Part shown: piece after piece, positions 42,476 to 54,067 of the stretch
Layout: every line of letters begins with the position of its first letter
Position numbering within the stretch: position 1 is the stretch's first letter
Assembly (NCBI GenBank): GCA_964036045.1
Contig: OZ038386.1
Location: 16,938,329-17,002,328, forward strand
Reading direction: 5' to 3'
Origin: Eutreptiella sp. 'Long Island Sound 2002'
Lineage: Eukaryota > Euglenozoa > Euglenophyceae > Eutreptiales > Eutreptiaceae
Length of the DNA: 64,000 nt
Notes under the pieces: generated by a model
Told to the model about the DNA's origin: nothing
The model's input: only the letters and a program-made list of their open reading frames with translations
The model's database searches: none
Made by a program: the position numbers and the translations under genes

Positions 42476-44161
42476 GCGCATAAAATCACACGTGTGAGCA
42501 CTATTCCAAGTACCTTTTCACCGCCGCCCCCGGCCTGTGAGGCGGAGCCCAAGGAGGCTTGTATGCATTCTGGTGGTGTGCCTGCTTACCACCAGGCACC
42601 TGCACAGACCGCCCCTATCCCTGACGAACGACATCAACACCGGACGTACCATAGTCCGCAGCCACATGTGGCTTCTCTTGATAGCATTTCTCCACCAGGT
42701 GATCGGAGGGTGCTGTTCGCCAGTATGGACGTTGATGGGCCACGCGCCGGACCAGACCCATATGGGGCTTCGCTTCACGGTAGTTGTCCTACGGCTCCAC
42801 AAGTGCTTATCGCCAGCATGGACACTGATACTACTGTTCCGAGTCCACAACCATATGTGGCTTCACTTGACGGTAGTTGTCCTACAGCTCCGCAAGTGCT
42901 TATCGTTAGCACCGACACTGATACTACACATCAGAGTCCACAACCATATGTGGCTTCACTTGACGCTAGTTGTCCTACAGCTCCGCAAGTGCTTATTGCC
43001 AGCATGGACACTGATACTACGCATCGGAGTCCACAGCTATATGTGGCTTCACTTGCTGGTAGCTGTCCTGCTGCCCCACAGGTTCTTATGGCCAGCATGG
43101 ATGTTGATACCCCCAGGCGGGGCCCTGTTCCAGGTGCGGGCCTGCAGCCTCGTGCTGACTCTCTTGATGGGACCGTAGACAATGGTCCGCGGGTTCTCAT
43201 TGCGTCTATGGATGTTGATAGCGCCAAGGTGAATCCCAGGGTCCTGATTGCCAGGGTGGACAGTGCGGCCACCCCCTCCAACCTCGGTATGGGTACACCG
43301 CATCCACCCCGGGATTGCCCTGAGCGTTTTGATGTACCCCCCCCTCTACACTTTGTTCCGTATCAGCCCGCTGTTCAGCAGGGACATCCTGGAGATGGCT
43401 CAGTGAATAGTCCACACCCGTTGGGGTACCGGCACCACAGCTCGGCTGATGCCCCACCAAGGGACCAGCGTATTTTTCGTGCGGACGGTCCGCATTTTAG
43501 TCCTGCACACCAAGCTCTCCGGCTTGACCGGGATAGGTATCAAGCAGGACCACCGGTCAGTGGTCCGGGTGACACCCCTCTCCCACAACATGCACACCAT
43601 GCCGGTACCCCAGCGGGTGGGTGGGCTGCTTATCCGCCACATCATGCATACCGGGTCCCTCCGGCTGGTGCGCCAGTGGGTCAGGTTCAATCCCATGCTG
43701 GGATCCCACCTCAGCATGCACCCCCATGCCCAGACCGGGATGTTTCAGCCCCGGACGCGGTACAATATCCCCAGGAGAGACAGCCCCCCAGGAATGCCGC
43801 ACAGGTGTCTCCCCCGGAGGTTCCGGAATCCCCTGACCTGTACCACTTCCTTTGCCCTCGTGTGGGGCCACCATTGGCGCCTGAGCCCTGGATGCGCCGT
43901 TTTATTCCCATGAACAGGGACGCTGCTGACATGGCGATCCCCTCCCCACCCCCTGACCTCTGTCGGCCCAAATTTCAGCCACCACAAAGCGAGGGTGCAG
44001 GCCGTGGGCTGGTTCCTCTTGGGGACCAGGAAACAGGGGAGCAGACCTTTTGCTGCCCCCACCCCCCCCAACAGAAATGGGGCCGGACCGAAAGCAGGCC
44101 CAGCCCCCCCCCCCCCCCCCCGCATGCCCTCACACCCTCACTGCAGGCCGTCACATGGTGA
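42476..44161 (+). pseudogene. Polyprotein region with 31-residue ASLDG/LIASMD repeats
   Basis: The frame is open from 42371, but the part with ordinary composition begins near 42500. Between 42700 and 43260 a 93-bp (31-codon) unit repeats four to six times with the consensus features PQPYVASLDGSCPTAPQVLI followed by ASMDTDTT. A Pro/His-rich stretch follows (HAHHAGTPAGGWAAYPPHHA), and then RVGPPLAPEPWMRRFIPMNRD before a proline run and stop. It is the continuation of the phrase set at 40.0-40.3 kb. I do not recognise a family. Acidic Asp-Thr-Asp and Leu-Asp positions are the most regular, but I assign no function. Confidence 0.5.
42740..43260 (+). repeat. 93-bp coding tandem repeat
   Basis: TATGTGGCTTCACTTGACG occurs at 42854 and 42947 (spacing 93), with more diverged units on both sides. 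The period keeps frame, in contrast to the 65-bp satellite. Confidence 0.85.
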
Positions 44162-45270
44162 TCGAGGTCCCTCAGGGAGCGGACGCCGAGCGACAAGTAT
44201 GTTGGGATCTGGGACCCGCATGGTAACCCAGCAGGTGGTCCTCCTCTCCCACACAAGTGAACAGGTAGACCCATCCACCACCCTACCCCCCCCCCCCAGC
44301 CTGCGCCCCCGACGGGAGGGGTGCACGGAGTCGGCGCCCTCAGGGCCTAAAAAGTGGAGGTTGTGAAGGGCTCACAGCTTGACCGCTGTGGGTATCCCTT
44401 GAGCGGCCTGCCTAGGGAACCTCCAGGTGTGCACGTGCCCCTCCAACTTCATCACAGACGCCTAGGCCAGCACAGCCCCGTGCATTCCAGTGCAGTTGTG
44501 GGTGACCCCTGGAGGCCAGACAGGCACCAGCCGACCCCTGCCCCCCCCCCCCCCTTCCTCAACGGAGAGGCCATTCGGGTGTGGTGCCCTCTGGGCCCCC
44601 TCGTCTACGCGGGCTGTAGCGCCGCAGCCAGTGCAGCCAGCACTGGTGGCACCCAGGGCAGGGAAGCACACTCTGCGCCCTGGTGCCCCTCCATCTGCCC
44701 AGGGTACGCCCTCGGCCGTGGGAGCCGGACCCAGCCCGCGAGGCAGCACCACCTGTGCCTAAGGCAGTCAAGGAGTGCGGGTCTGACCCCAGTCGTGCCA
44801 CGTACCACCGCCTTCCCGTGCCAATAGGCAGTCGTGGAGTGGTTGGGTAGCATGTCCTTGTGACGTGGAGGTTGCGAGCCCAGGCCCACATCTCCACCGG
44901 CGGGCTCAGCGTCAGGCTCTCCAGCCTCCCTGCCGGGGCCTGGAGCACCAGGCACACACTTCCCCGCGCCATATGCGCCAACGCCGAACAACAATGGAGC
45001 AAGCAGGTGTGCCACAGCCCTCCCCCCCCCCCTCAGACACACACGGGCACATACACACAGGCACGGCGGCATCTCCCGCCCGCGAGCGCCACCGCGGGGT
45101 CTGGGGGCGGTCAACAGTCCGGTAGGCCTTGTGACCGGACACCCGGGTACGGCCGCCTAGTCGGGTCCCGCAGGGAAGGCGGCGCGGACCGTGGGTAGGC
45201 GTCCAGGCGAGGCCTTGACCCAACCCAACCCAACCCAACCCACCACCTGACGCTGTTCCTGTTTTGGGAC
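44162..45270. other. GC-rich, no gene recognised
   Basis: Contains C runs at about 44283-44298, 44540-44552 and 45019-45031, and a (CCCAA)n tract at 45219-45241 (four full units). Several frames are open on both strands without domains. Confidence 0.5.
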
Positions 45271-46260
45271 GTGGTGGAACCTCAGGCCCCCGCCTACGAG
45301 CCCATTGCTGCTGCCACTGGAACTGCCAACTCTGCTTTATTTCTGGACCCTGTGAGGCCTGCAGCTTCCGCTCGTCCATCTGCTTCTGCATTTTCTGGTC
45401 CTGCCGCTGGGATTGCCGCTGGTTTTGTTGTAGGCCCTTCGTCCCATCCCCCTGCACCCGCATCCTGCTCCGTTTCTGGAGATCGTAGGGCGCTGGGAGT
45501 AGCTCCAGGTACAGCCCCAGTTGCTGCGTCAAGCTCTGCTTTCCATTTTGCGCAACCCCCTTGCTCAGGCTCTGGTAGGGTCTCAGGATCTACTGCATGT
45601 GCAGCGCCACCGGCGTGTGCCACCATTCCAACTCTGGCCGGTCATGGCCAGCTGTGTGCGACCGACTGTTCGTGCCGCGACACCTCTGAGCTTGATGAGC
45701 TCAAAGCAAACGTTGCCGACCTTGAATTGGCTTTCCGGGCTGGATCGGCTGAAACACCACATCCCCCCACAGCCCCACCCCGCAATGATCCTGTGGATCC
45801 TGAGATCACTTTGGATGAGCCTGAGTCGCGGCTGCCCCCCGTAGAAGTTCCCCGACCTCCCGTCGAGTCGGCGCCACCCCGCACCCCCATTGTCAGCCGC
45901 CACACTCCCCGCACTGTACATATCGCGTTGACACCGCCCACGATGCCATATGGGCTGTTTACGGGCGGTATGCACGCCCCCCCCCCCCTTCAGTGACACA
46001 ACGGCTCCTAGGGCCCATATTGGCGCAGCGCCTGTGGGCGCAACCATGCCGGTTATGCCAGGTCTTTTCCCTTGAATGGCCGTCCACCCCGCTTTTTATC
46101 AGCGTTTTGATGAGGATGTCATGCCCACTTTTGGGGGGGAGCCTTTTGAATTTTTCGATTGTTTCTTGGATTGGCCAGGGTTCTTTAGGCGTTCGGGTAT
46201 CCCTGAACTCCACAAGGCTGAACAGCTAGTATGCTCGCTTCGCGGAGACCTGCAGAAAAT
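45271..46260 (+). pseudogene. Gag N-terminal region
   Basis: The first frame (45271-45996) is Ala/Ser/Pro-rich, with a coiled-coil-like ELDELKANVADLELAFRAG near 45690, then ESRLPPVEVPRPPVES. After a stop the reading continues in the next frame with MAVHPAFYQRFDEDVMPTF, GGEPFEFFDCFLDWPGFFRR and LHKAEQLVCSLRGDLQKM. That is the start of a retrotransposon gag core (a G-x-P-F-x-F-F-x2-F pattern). One TGA (probably once TGG) precedes the MAVHPAF segment. Confidence 0.6.
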
Positions 46261-48036
46261 GTGCGCCGCAAGCAAAATGAGCACGTGTTGCTAACCTTTG
46301 AGGAAATATGGGCATACTTGAAGGATGAGTATGGTAAGTTCCCGGATAAGCTTGTCCATTAAAACTGGCTCCACTACCCACCCCCTTCGGAGTGGAAGTT
46401 GAGCACGCTGCAACTTTTTTGGGATGGTTATGTAGAGAGACGAAAGGCATGGCGGACCTCGTGTGGTAACGTGTCCCACACTGAGGACGGTGACTGCCTG
46501 ATGAACAGGCTGCCGGAGTGGCTCAAGGTGGAGGTCGTCGATGAGGAGTTCAACAAACGTTGTAAAGAATGTTGGATTTCTATCGCCGGGCTCCCCTCAA
46601 AGCTAGAGACACACAGGATCGCTGCTTTTGTTTCCCAAGTCATTTCGCGGGCTGAGGTTAGCTCCTCTTTTGAAGATTCTGGCCTCTACCGCGTACGCAT
46701 TCGGCAGGAATGGCAACAATCTCAGGTGCTCGACGCCTTTGAGGGTAAGCGCGGAACCATGAATGGTAACCCTGTCACGGTGACGGAGTGGAAGTTTAAA
46801 TTTCGGGCTGAGGATGTATTCCACGAAATTAAGCGGCGCCTCGGCCGGAAACAAGAACTTGCAGTTGGGCGCAAGGCTGAGGGTGTCAGTCTATCCCATG
46901 AAGCTAACGAGACGACGAGTGGTGAGTTGGGGCTTGCTGTGAATCAGGTCCCTCGCCAGCTGCCACCGCCGTCGGGCCGAGACCCCTCTCCCTGACCACA
47001 TGCGGATCATGGCAGGCCGTATCCCGGTGGACCTTCCCCGGCGCCACACCCACCGCGCAATAATACGCGGGCTGGTTTTCAGTACAGCTATCACTCCAAC
47101 ACTGCCCCTCCTGCACCCGCCTCTTCCTCGTTTGCCACCCCCAATGTGTGGGCCCCTCTGGACAATAGTCCATCACGGCCGATTACGGGTGGTATGCCCA
47201 GGAGTCAGCCCCCTGAATATGGGGAGCAGCCATATTCGCCGGCACCTGGCCGCGGCGGTGGCTATGGCTATGACCCCTAGGCAGGCTCCTTCGGGCACAG
47301 TCCCCGCCCTCAGTTTTCTGGGGACCGCCCCTCTCAGTATGGTCATGGGTGCTTTGCTGTGCGTAAATCAGAGTATACTCCTCATCAACGGCCGGGCTAT
47401 TCGTCATATTGGGATCGCCCGGCATATGCCCCCGACACACAGCATTCTGCTGCGTACGGGTCTTCAGGTAAAGGTCATTTTTCAGGACAGGCCCCGATTT
47501 CAGGTAAGGGCTACCCTCCTGGTAAGGGTCAGCCTTCAGGTAAAGGACACCCTCTGGGTAAGGGGCAGCCTTCATGGCAGGACCAGCCTTCATGGAAGGG
47601 CCAGCCCTCAGGTAAGGGCCAGCCCTTCGGCAAAGAGAAGGGGAAGGGAAAAGGAAAGGAGAAAGGAAAGGGAGAGGGTAAGGGGCACCCTGTCCGAGTT
47701 GTCGACGGGGTGGCCGAGGATGGGGATGTCGCCGCCGTTGCGGCCGACGATGCTGTGGAGGGTGTCACCACAGATCCCCCAGGCCCAGCCACAGCTGAGC
47801 TTGAAGTGGCTGATTGGTCCACACCTGAGGGGTATGATACTCTGGGTGTTGGATATGACGTTCCTGATATTTACGGTGAGTATGTTGAGGGTTATGGGGA
47901 CACTGATGCCGTCATTTGCGACATCCAGGCCCCTGACATTGATTCGGAAGGGGGCTGGGACTATGACACAGACACATGGCAGTACAGTGATCAGGACTAT
48001 GGCCAGCCCCCCCCTGATGGAGCCCCCCAACATTGA
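46261..48036 (+). pseudogene. Gag core and nucleocapsid-like tail
   Basis: One frame read through three stops (TAA 46360, TGA about 46993, TAG about 47278). The gag core reads LLTFEEIWAYLKDEYGKFPDKL, then STLQLFWDGYVERRKAW, LMNRLPEWLKVEVVDEEFN and FVSQVISRAEVSSSFEDSG. A Tyr/Pro/Gly-rich stretch follows, then a tail of KG repeats (GKGQPSGKGHPLGKG, GKEKGKGKGKEKGKGEGK), and finally an acidic segment with WDYDTDTWQYSDQDYG. The basic Gly/Lys tract presumably binds RNA. There is no zinc knuckle. Confidence 0.65.
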
Positions 48037-48389
48037 GGGTGCCGTACGGTGCATCCAGGTTACATCCGTCGGCAGCTTTCCCACCCTGAGTGTCACCGTG
48101 CTGGTGATCCCCCGGGTGTACCTCAGCCCCCCCACTCACAATCACAGGTCCCCAATCATCAGCCCCTTTTAGCACCTGGCTCGGAGAATGAACATGACGC
48201 GCCTTCGCAATTATGCCGCCGTCTTGACCCCATTGACGATTTGAGTGCCCCTGTTGACGCACTGACCACTTCTTTTCAACAAGTCATTGATCGTCTTTCT
48301 TTTCCAACGGGTAACACCCCACCTGTTCCGGGTCTGTTCCGCAGGGACCGACACCGGCCGCATTTTTCTCGTACTCTACATTCTCCGAG
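47467..48389 (+). repeat. 923-bp direct duplication, copy 1 (gag tail)
   Basis: Matches 51239-52161 at a constant offset of 3772 with no indels and few substitutions. One substitution in copy 2 (GGTTAG for GGTAAG, near 51451) creates a stop. Copy 1 ends at CTCCGAG, where the GTTTGAG-capped repeat begins. Confidence 0.95.
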
Positions 48390-51238
48390 GTTTGAGGTTT
48401 GAGGTTTGAGATTTGATTTTGCGGGTACTAGACGCCTTTCGGCCCCGGGGGGCCACCTGGTCGGGCCAGGTGACATCCTCCCCACCGGGTCCTAGTGGGG
48501 GGCCCTCCAAGACGCACCTCCTGCCTGGTGGCGGAGTCCCCCGGGTTCACAGGGCTCGGAGCCCCGTCCCTCCCCGGCTTCCCCGTTTCGCCACTCCCCG
48601 GTCAGTGCATCAGTTTGCAGCCGTGGCTGCGGGCGCTTACCCACCGCGTCGCCCCCCTAATGCATCGTCGCCCGGGGCGCCGGCGCCGCCGGGCCCGTGC
48701 TACTGGCTTGTCGCCAGTGGGACCCCCTTGGGCTGGCACGGAGGCTGCCTAGCCTAGGGGTTGGGGCGTGGCCCAGTGCGCCACTACTGCCTTGGCGGGT
48801 ACGGTGCCCCGTCCGTGTGTGCGCGGCGCTCGCGGCCGGTTCGGGGGGCTGGGGCCGGTACCTGGTGTTGTGTCTCTCCCGTTTCCCCCTTCCCGCCCCG
48901 CGTGTCCCGCGCTGCGTGTGGCGGGCTGTCCCGTCCGGCTGTCCCTTACTGTCGCTCGCTGGTACGCCCTTCCACGCGGTCTGTGCGTTCCGCGAGCTCG
49001 GTCCGGTTGCCCTTCTGGTAGTCCCCGCGTCCCCTTTGCGTGTGTGTGCGCTCGCCCTCCCGCGGCGCCCCCCCCCCCCCCCCTGGGTGGTGTGGCGTGC
49101 GCACCTCGCGCGGTCCCGGCACTGGGCGCTGGTAGGGCCGTTCCATGTGGTCCGTGCCCCTCCGCGTGTCCTGCCCCGTTTCTTGCTCTGTCTGGCGCGC
49201 TTGGGGGGGGGGGGGCGGTCTGGTCCCGCTTCCCCCCTACCTGGCCTGGGGCTGTGCGCCCCCCGTGGGGCGGGTCCGTGGCGTTCGCGTGCCGGGGGGC
49301 GGGTTTAGGGGGGGGGGGCGGCCCGTGCGCCGTGCCCCCCATTTGTGCGGCCGGGGGGGCCAGTAGGGCGGGGGGTCGCTCTGCCTCGTTCCGTCCCTCT
49401 GCCTTCCCTGGGCAGGCAGCAAAGCGGGTGTCACTGGCGTCGTTCTGGTCACGGGGGGCGTGGTCCCCATACCACTCCGGTTCGTGCTCGCCCGCCTTCT
49501 CTGGGTGCGATCTGTGCGGCATCCCGGCGCGTTGGCGCAGGCTCGCTTGCTCCCCGTGGTTCCTGTGGGAGCCTGCGGCTGGGGCGGGGGGGCGGGCCGT
49601 GCTCCGGCTCCTCTCTCGGGCGGGGGAAGGGGGGACCATCCCCCCTGCCCAGGGAGATGGGGGCCGGCGCCCCCGCGGCTTGCGGGCCGGTGGGGGGGGT
49701 GGGGGGGGGGTCGCGTCGCGGCGTCCCTGCTCCACCTCTGGGGGGCGGCCCGCGGTTCCCTACCCTGGCCCCCCTCTTGTCATCGGCGCACTCCCCCCCG
49801 GCGTGCGCGTTCGGTCGGGGTCGCGGGGCCGCCCTGGGGGGGGGGGGATGAGGAGCGGCCCCTGGACCGCTCCCCCGGGGGCCCCTTCTGACCTGAACCC
49901 CCCCTCTGCCCTCCCCGAGTGGGCAATGGTCATGGGGGGGTCATGGGGGGCGCGGCCCCCATACTGTTCTGGTGCGCCGCCGTGCGCCGCCCCCAGGCTT
50001 GGTCCGCGCGCCGCTCCGGCGCACTGGTGTGGGTCGGGAGCAGGCGGCTGGGGGTGCTGGGGCGCGCGGTGTGCAGGTCCAGCCGCATCCCCCCCTCCCA
50101 GCGTCGCGGTCCCTTCTGGGGGAGGGGGGGCGTCCCCTCGGCTCCGGGGGGGCGAAGGGTCGCCCCTGTGGCCCTGAAGCTGGGGGGGGGGAGCGGGGGG
50201 GGGGGTGGGGGGGCCGCTCCGCCGCCCCCCGCCCCCCCGCCCCGTCCGGAGTCGGCCTGCCATCCGTTGTCTCCAGCGCGCCCCCCCCGGGGTATACTCG
50301 TGCCGTGGGGGTTGCCGGGAGGCCGCGGGCGTCAGGCGCGGCCCGGTCGGCCGCCAATTGGTCAGTGCGGCGGGGGGGGGAGGGAGGTGGGGGGAACCCC
50401 CCCGCCCTGGTTCGCGCCCCCACCTTCCCCAAGCCGGCCTCTGAAGGGGCCGCTCCGTTTGCGCCGTCCTGGGCGCAGCCGGTCGACCATCGGTCGGCAG
50501 CGGGCAGGGCGGGAGCGTGCGGGCGGTTCACTGGGGGCGCTTGCCGCGGCCGCGGTGCCCCCTCACCCCGGGTGTAGCGGCCTCTTCGGAGGGGGTGCGG
50601 GGCCGCCGTCTCTTCGGTCTGCCTCCGTCCGCTCTTGGGCCTGAGGGGGAGGGGGGGGGAAGTGGGGGGAGCCCTCTGGTCCCCTGGCGCCGCCCCCTGA
50701 CGGCCGAGGGGGGGCAGCCTGGCGGTCCCGGCCCCGGGGGCCAGCCGTCGGCTGGGGGGTCGCACTCTTCCCCCGCCCCCCTCTACCTGGAGCCGGACCC
50801 TCGTGCAGGCCCTCGCTGGGGTCCCTTGTCCCCCCCGCCGTCGCTGCGCGGCGCTGGCCGGCCGGGGGCCGCCGTGAGGGTAAGCGGTCAGCGGTTAGCG
50901 GGCTGCGGGGCAGTAGGTTCCCCCCCGCGCTCGTTGCCTCCGCCCTCCCTCCCGCGGGAGGTGGCGCGCGCTCCTCCGTCACGCCGTATCGTGGAGGGGG
51001 CGTGGGTCGGGGGGCCCAGCTCCCCTCCCCACTCTCTCGCGTCCGCCGTCTGGGCCGTCACCTGCGCCGCCGCTTGTGTGGGGGCTGGGGCTGTGGCGGT
51101 GGCGGGTTGCGCCGGCGGTAGCGCCAGTGGGCGAGGGCGCTGCGCAAGGCCCGGGGGAGCCAGTTGTTGGCGTCCGCGTCCGTGATGCGGAGCAACGCCC
51201 CCCCTTCCAGGAAGGCCGGCCACGTGGGCCCCCTGTCG
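48390..51238 (+). repeat. GC-rich GTTTGAG-capped repeat, copy 2 (2849-bp insert)
   Basis: Lies exactly between the two copies of the 923-bp gag-tail duplication. It starts with three GTTTGAG-type heptamers, then GATTTTGCGGGTACTAGACG, as in copy 1 at 28439. The region 49403-49650 is module copy 3, and 50880-50960 matches 31740-31830. The plus and minus strands have many overlapping open frames because of GC-richness. No domain is recognised. Long G and C runs (for example 49073-49083, 49203-49214, 50186-50212) are typical. Confidence 0.75.
49403..49650. repeat. GC-rich module, copy 3 of 3
   Basis: Contains TTCCCTGGGCAGGCAGCAAA and CATACCACTCCGGTTCG as in the copies at 30706 and 31838, with more substitutions. 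Confidence 0.75.
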
Positions 51239-52161
51239 GGTAAAGGTCATTTATCAGGACAGGCCCCGATTTCAGGTAAGGGCTACCCTCCTGGTAAGGG
51301 TCAGCCTTCAGGTAAAGGACACCCTCTGGGTAAGGGGCAGCCTTCATGGCAGGACCAGCCTTCATGGAAGGGCCAGCCTGCAGGTAAAGGCCAGCCCTTC
51401 GGCAAAGAGAAGGGGAAGGGAAAAGGAAAGGGGAAAGGAAAGGGAGAGGGTTAGGGGCACCCTGCCCGAGTTGTCAACGGGGTCGCCGAGGATGGGGATG
51501 TCGCCGCCGTTGCGGCCGACGATGCTGTGGAGGGTGTCACCACAGATCCCCCAGGCCCAGCCACAGCTGAGCTTGAAGTGGCTGATTGGTCCACACCTGA
51601 GGGGTATGATACTCTGGATGTTGGATATGACGTTCCTGATATTTACGGTGAGTATGACGAGGGTTATGGGGACACTGATGCCGTCATTTGCGACATCCAG
51701 GCCCCTGACATTGATTTGGAAGGGGGCTGGGACTATGACACAGACACATGGCAGTACAGTGATCAGGACTATGGCCAGCCCCCCCCTGATGGAGACCCCC
51801 AACATTGAGGGTGCCGTACGGTGCATCCAGGTTACATCCGTCGGCAGCTTTCCCACCCTGAGTGTCACCGTGCTGGTGATCCCCCGGGTGTACCTCAGCC
51901 CCCCCACTCACAATCACAGGTCCCCAATCATCAGCCCCTTTTAGCACCTGGCTCGGAGAATGAACATGACGCGTCTTCGCAATTATGCCGCCGTCTTGAC
52001 CCCATTGACGATTTGAGTGCCCCTGTTGACGCACTGACAACTCTTTTTCAACAAGTCATTGATCGTCTTTCTTTTCCAACGGGTAACACACCACCTGTTC
52101 CGGGTCCGTTCCGCAGGGACTGACACCGGCCGCATTTTTCTCGTACTCTACATCCTCCGAG
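51239..52161 (+). repeat. 923-bp direct duplication, copy 2 (gag tail)
   Basis: Second copy of 47467-48389. Beyond 52161 the sequence runs on into the protease region, so this copy is the one continuous with pol; copy 1 is the one continuous with gag. Confidence 0.95.
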
Positions 52162-52329
52162 CACGGTAGCCGGGGCTGGCACCCCGCCCCCACAGACCCC
52201 CTCCACTGCCCCCTCTAAGGCTTAGGTACATCATATGGATACGATACCCACATGTACAGCCACTGTTTCCTCCTGCACACAGATTATTAGCTCAGTGGCC
52301 ACACAATTGCGCAAGACCGCTTTGTATCC

Positions 52330-52765
52330 TACGCCAGGGCTAAGCAGTCCCGTTTTCTGATGGGGTCGGGAAGATGGCCCATGTCCTCATTGATACGGGG
52401 GCTGAGGTCAACTTGATTCGACCAGGATTTCTGTGCAACCCGATTTTCTGGAGACTCTGGAGACCAAAATGCATCTTTTTGTTGCCGACAAACAGCCTTT
52501 GGCTGGTGGCTCACTCTCGTGTACCCCCTCACTGGAATTCTTTCGGGGGCATCTCGACCCTGCACATACGCTCCTCAATGAGGAGTTCGAGCTTCCCATC
52601 TATACGTATGAGGCAGACATACACTATGATATTTTTGTAGGGAACCCGTGGCTGTACGATAACAAGATGGCACCATTTGCCCATCGGGGTTGCCTGTTCA
52701 TGGGTGACGCTGATGACCCGGCAACGTTGGCCAGCTGGGTGTGGCCGTCATATAAGGCCTAATCC
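52330..52765 (+). pseudogene. Retroelement aspartic protease
   Basis: AHVLIDTGAEVNLIRPGF at about 52377-52430 is a textbook retropepsin active site (D-T-G). After a one-base shift near 52430 the frame continues FLETLETKMHLFVADKQPLAGG and then ADIHYDIFVGNPWLYDNKM, which aligns with the protease of the minus-strand element (KYDLLLFQLW at 14.4 kb). A TAA ends it near 52762. The active-site triplet is intact, unlike the LIDNG copy at 14.7 kb. Confidence 0.75.
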
Positions 52766-53590
52766 GCGGTGTGGGATAGCCATGTCGCAAATTACTATCG
52801 CAAAAATTTGCGGAAAGTGGTTCGGGACAAGCAAGTAGTATGAGGAGCCCCATCCGTGGGTACCAAATATGGGGACTTGCCCCCTTTTGACCTAAAATAT
52901 TTTGATGATCCTATTCCATACGAAAGGTTTCTCCATTATGTACGTATGGAGCGGGATATTCTCCCACCAGGTCACACCAGTTTTGACTTCGTTGTCAAGC
53001 GGGAATTTTACCCAGTTTTGTGGCAGAAATTCGGGTCGGATGCCCCGAACATGGATGTGTTTGGAGCATCGGGTGACCCGCAGTGTGATCGGGTGATGAA
53101 CGATCCATACGCCGCGGATTGGGGGCCGTACTACAGCTACACAAATACTCGGTATGAGGATATTGATAAGGTGATAGATAAAATCATACAGGATAAGGCC
53201 AAGGGTATCCTGGTTGTGCCGGCATGGCAGTTTCGCCATTGGTACGCAGCGCTAGCCAGGATCACCAAGGCCTCATATTTGATACCCCTCAGGGCCCTGA
53301 AAATGCAGAATCACCCTGATGTCCGCATGCGGCGCAGGCATTTCCCGCATCTTGCATGTCTTGTGGATGGATCCACGATCCCGTCTGTTGATCTTGTGGG
53401 ACACAGCACTGGGCCTGCATTGGCTTCAGCGGGCTCTGTGCCGCTATCCCACTTGATCAACGACGTTGCGGGCTGCATGCTATTCGATAATGATAGACAG
53501 TGCGCTCAGACCGTACTTGCTGCCCTTACACAGGACACCCCCCCTGACATTGTTTGTACGCGGCCGCATGATTTGACGCGGACTCCAGCA
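52766..53590 (+). pseudogene. Retroelement VVP/W module (DIRS-like) after protease
   Basis: Same frame as the second half of the protease, with one more stop (TGA near 52841). It contains YGDLPPFDLKYFDDPIP, then WQKFGSDAPNMDVFGASGDP, YEDIDKVIDKIIQDKAKGIL, VVPAWQFRHWYAALARI and FPHLACLVDG. The order D-x-F-x-AS..., KVI-x-KI-x2-DKA, VVP-x-W, W-Y and CLVDG parallels the minus-strand module at 13.7-14.1 kb. Beyond about 53480 the frame stays open without recognisable content. A reverse transcriptase should follow but is absent. Confidence 0.65.
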
Positions 53591-53608
53591 CTTGGAGCTG
53601 CACGTAGG

Positions 53609-54067
53609 GGTTTGGAAGCATGCCGCAGCATGCCTGTCTGGCTGCCTGTTCCTGCTCTGTTTGCACGGGAGACATTCTGCCTGCCCCGTGTCTCCCCAGT
53701 TTGTTTTTATTTGTCTTGTCATGAGTCAGTCATCTGCACCAACAACATCCAGTCAACAGTCAACACCAAGCACACCATTGCTGTTTTCCTTGTCCGACGA
53801 CCACGCTCTGCTTGCCATTGTGAGCGAACGTTCAGTTTGATGGGCCATCCAGACAAAGGATCGTTTGCATATGGGCAACAACCTTTTGCGCCATTTGGCT
53901 ATGATGTATGTCAACAAACCCACTACAGACGATCCGGATGGTGAAAGTGATGAATTCAGCCCAACAGTGTTGTGCATGTTGTCTCTTGTTTGTGAGTTCA
54001 ATTTCCCACAGATGTGTAGGTACCCACATGTGCAGGTAGAAGCATGCCGCAGCATGCCGCAGCACAA
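53609..54067 (+). pseudogene. hAT transposase remnant, internally deleted
   Basis: CERTFSLMGH in one frame (about 53817-53848) is followed after a one-base shift by IQTKDRLHMGNNLLRHLAMM and YVNKPTTDDPDGESDE. This is the C-terminal end of a hAT dimerisation domain (S-ER-x-FS-L-M-x...DR-x-x-M). An ATG-led stretch just upstream (MSQSSAPTTSSQQSTPS, 53721) could be the N-terminus of the same gene after loss of its middle. The remnant lies between two copies of the motif AAGCATGCCGCAGCATGCC (about 53617 and 54042). It directly follows the retroelement module, so it probably replaced or displaced the RT end. Confidence 0.6.

Noticed and set aside
48768-50177. 469-codon ORF in the GC-rich insert
   Set aside because: All six frames are largely open because of GC-richness; no motif; the equivalent frame is not conserved in the other copy.
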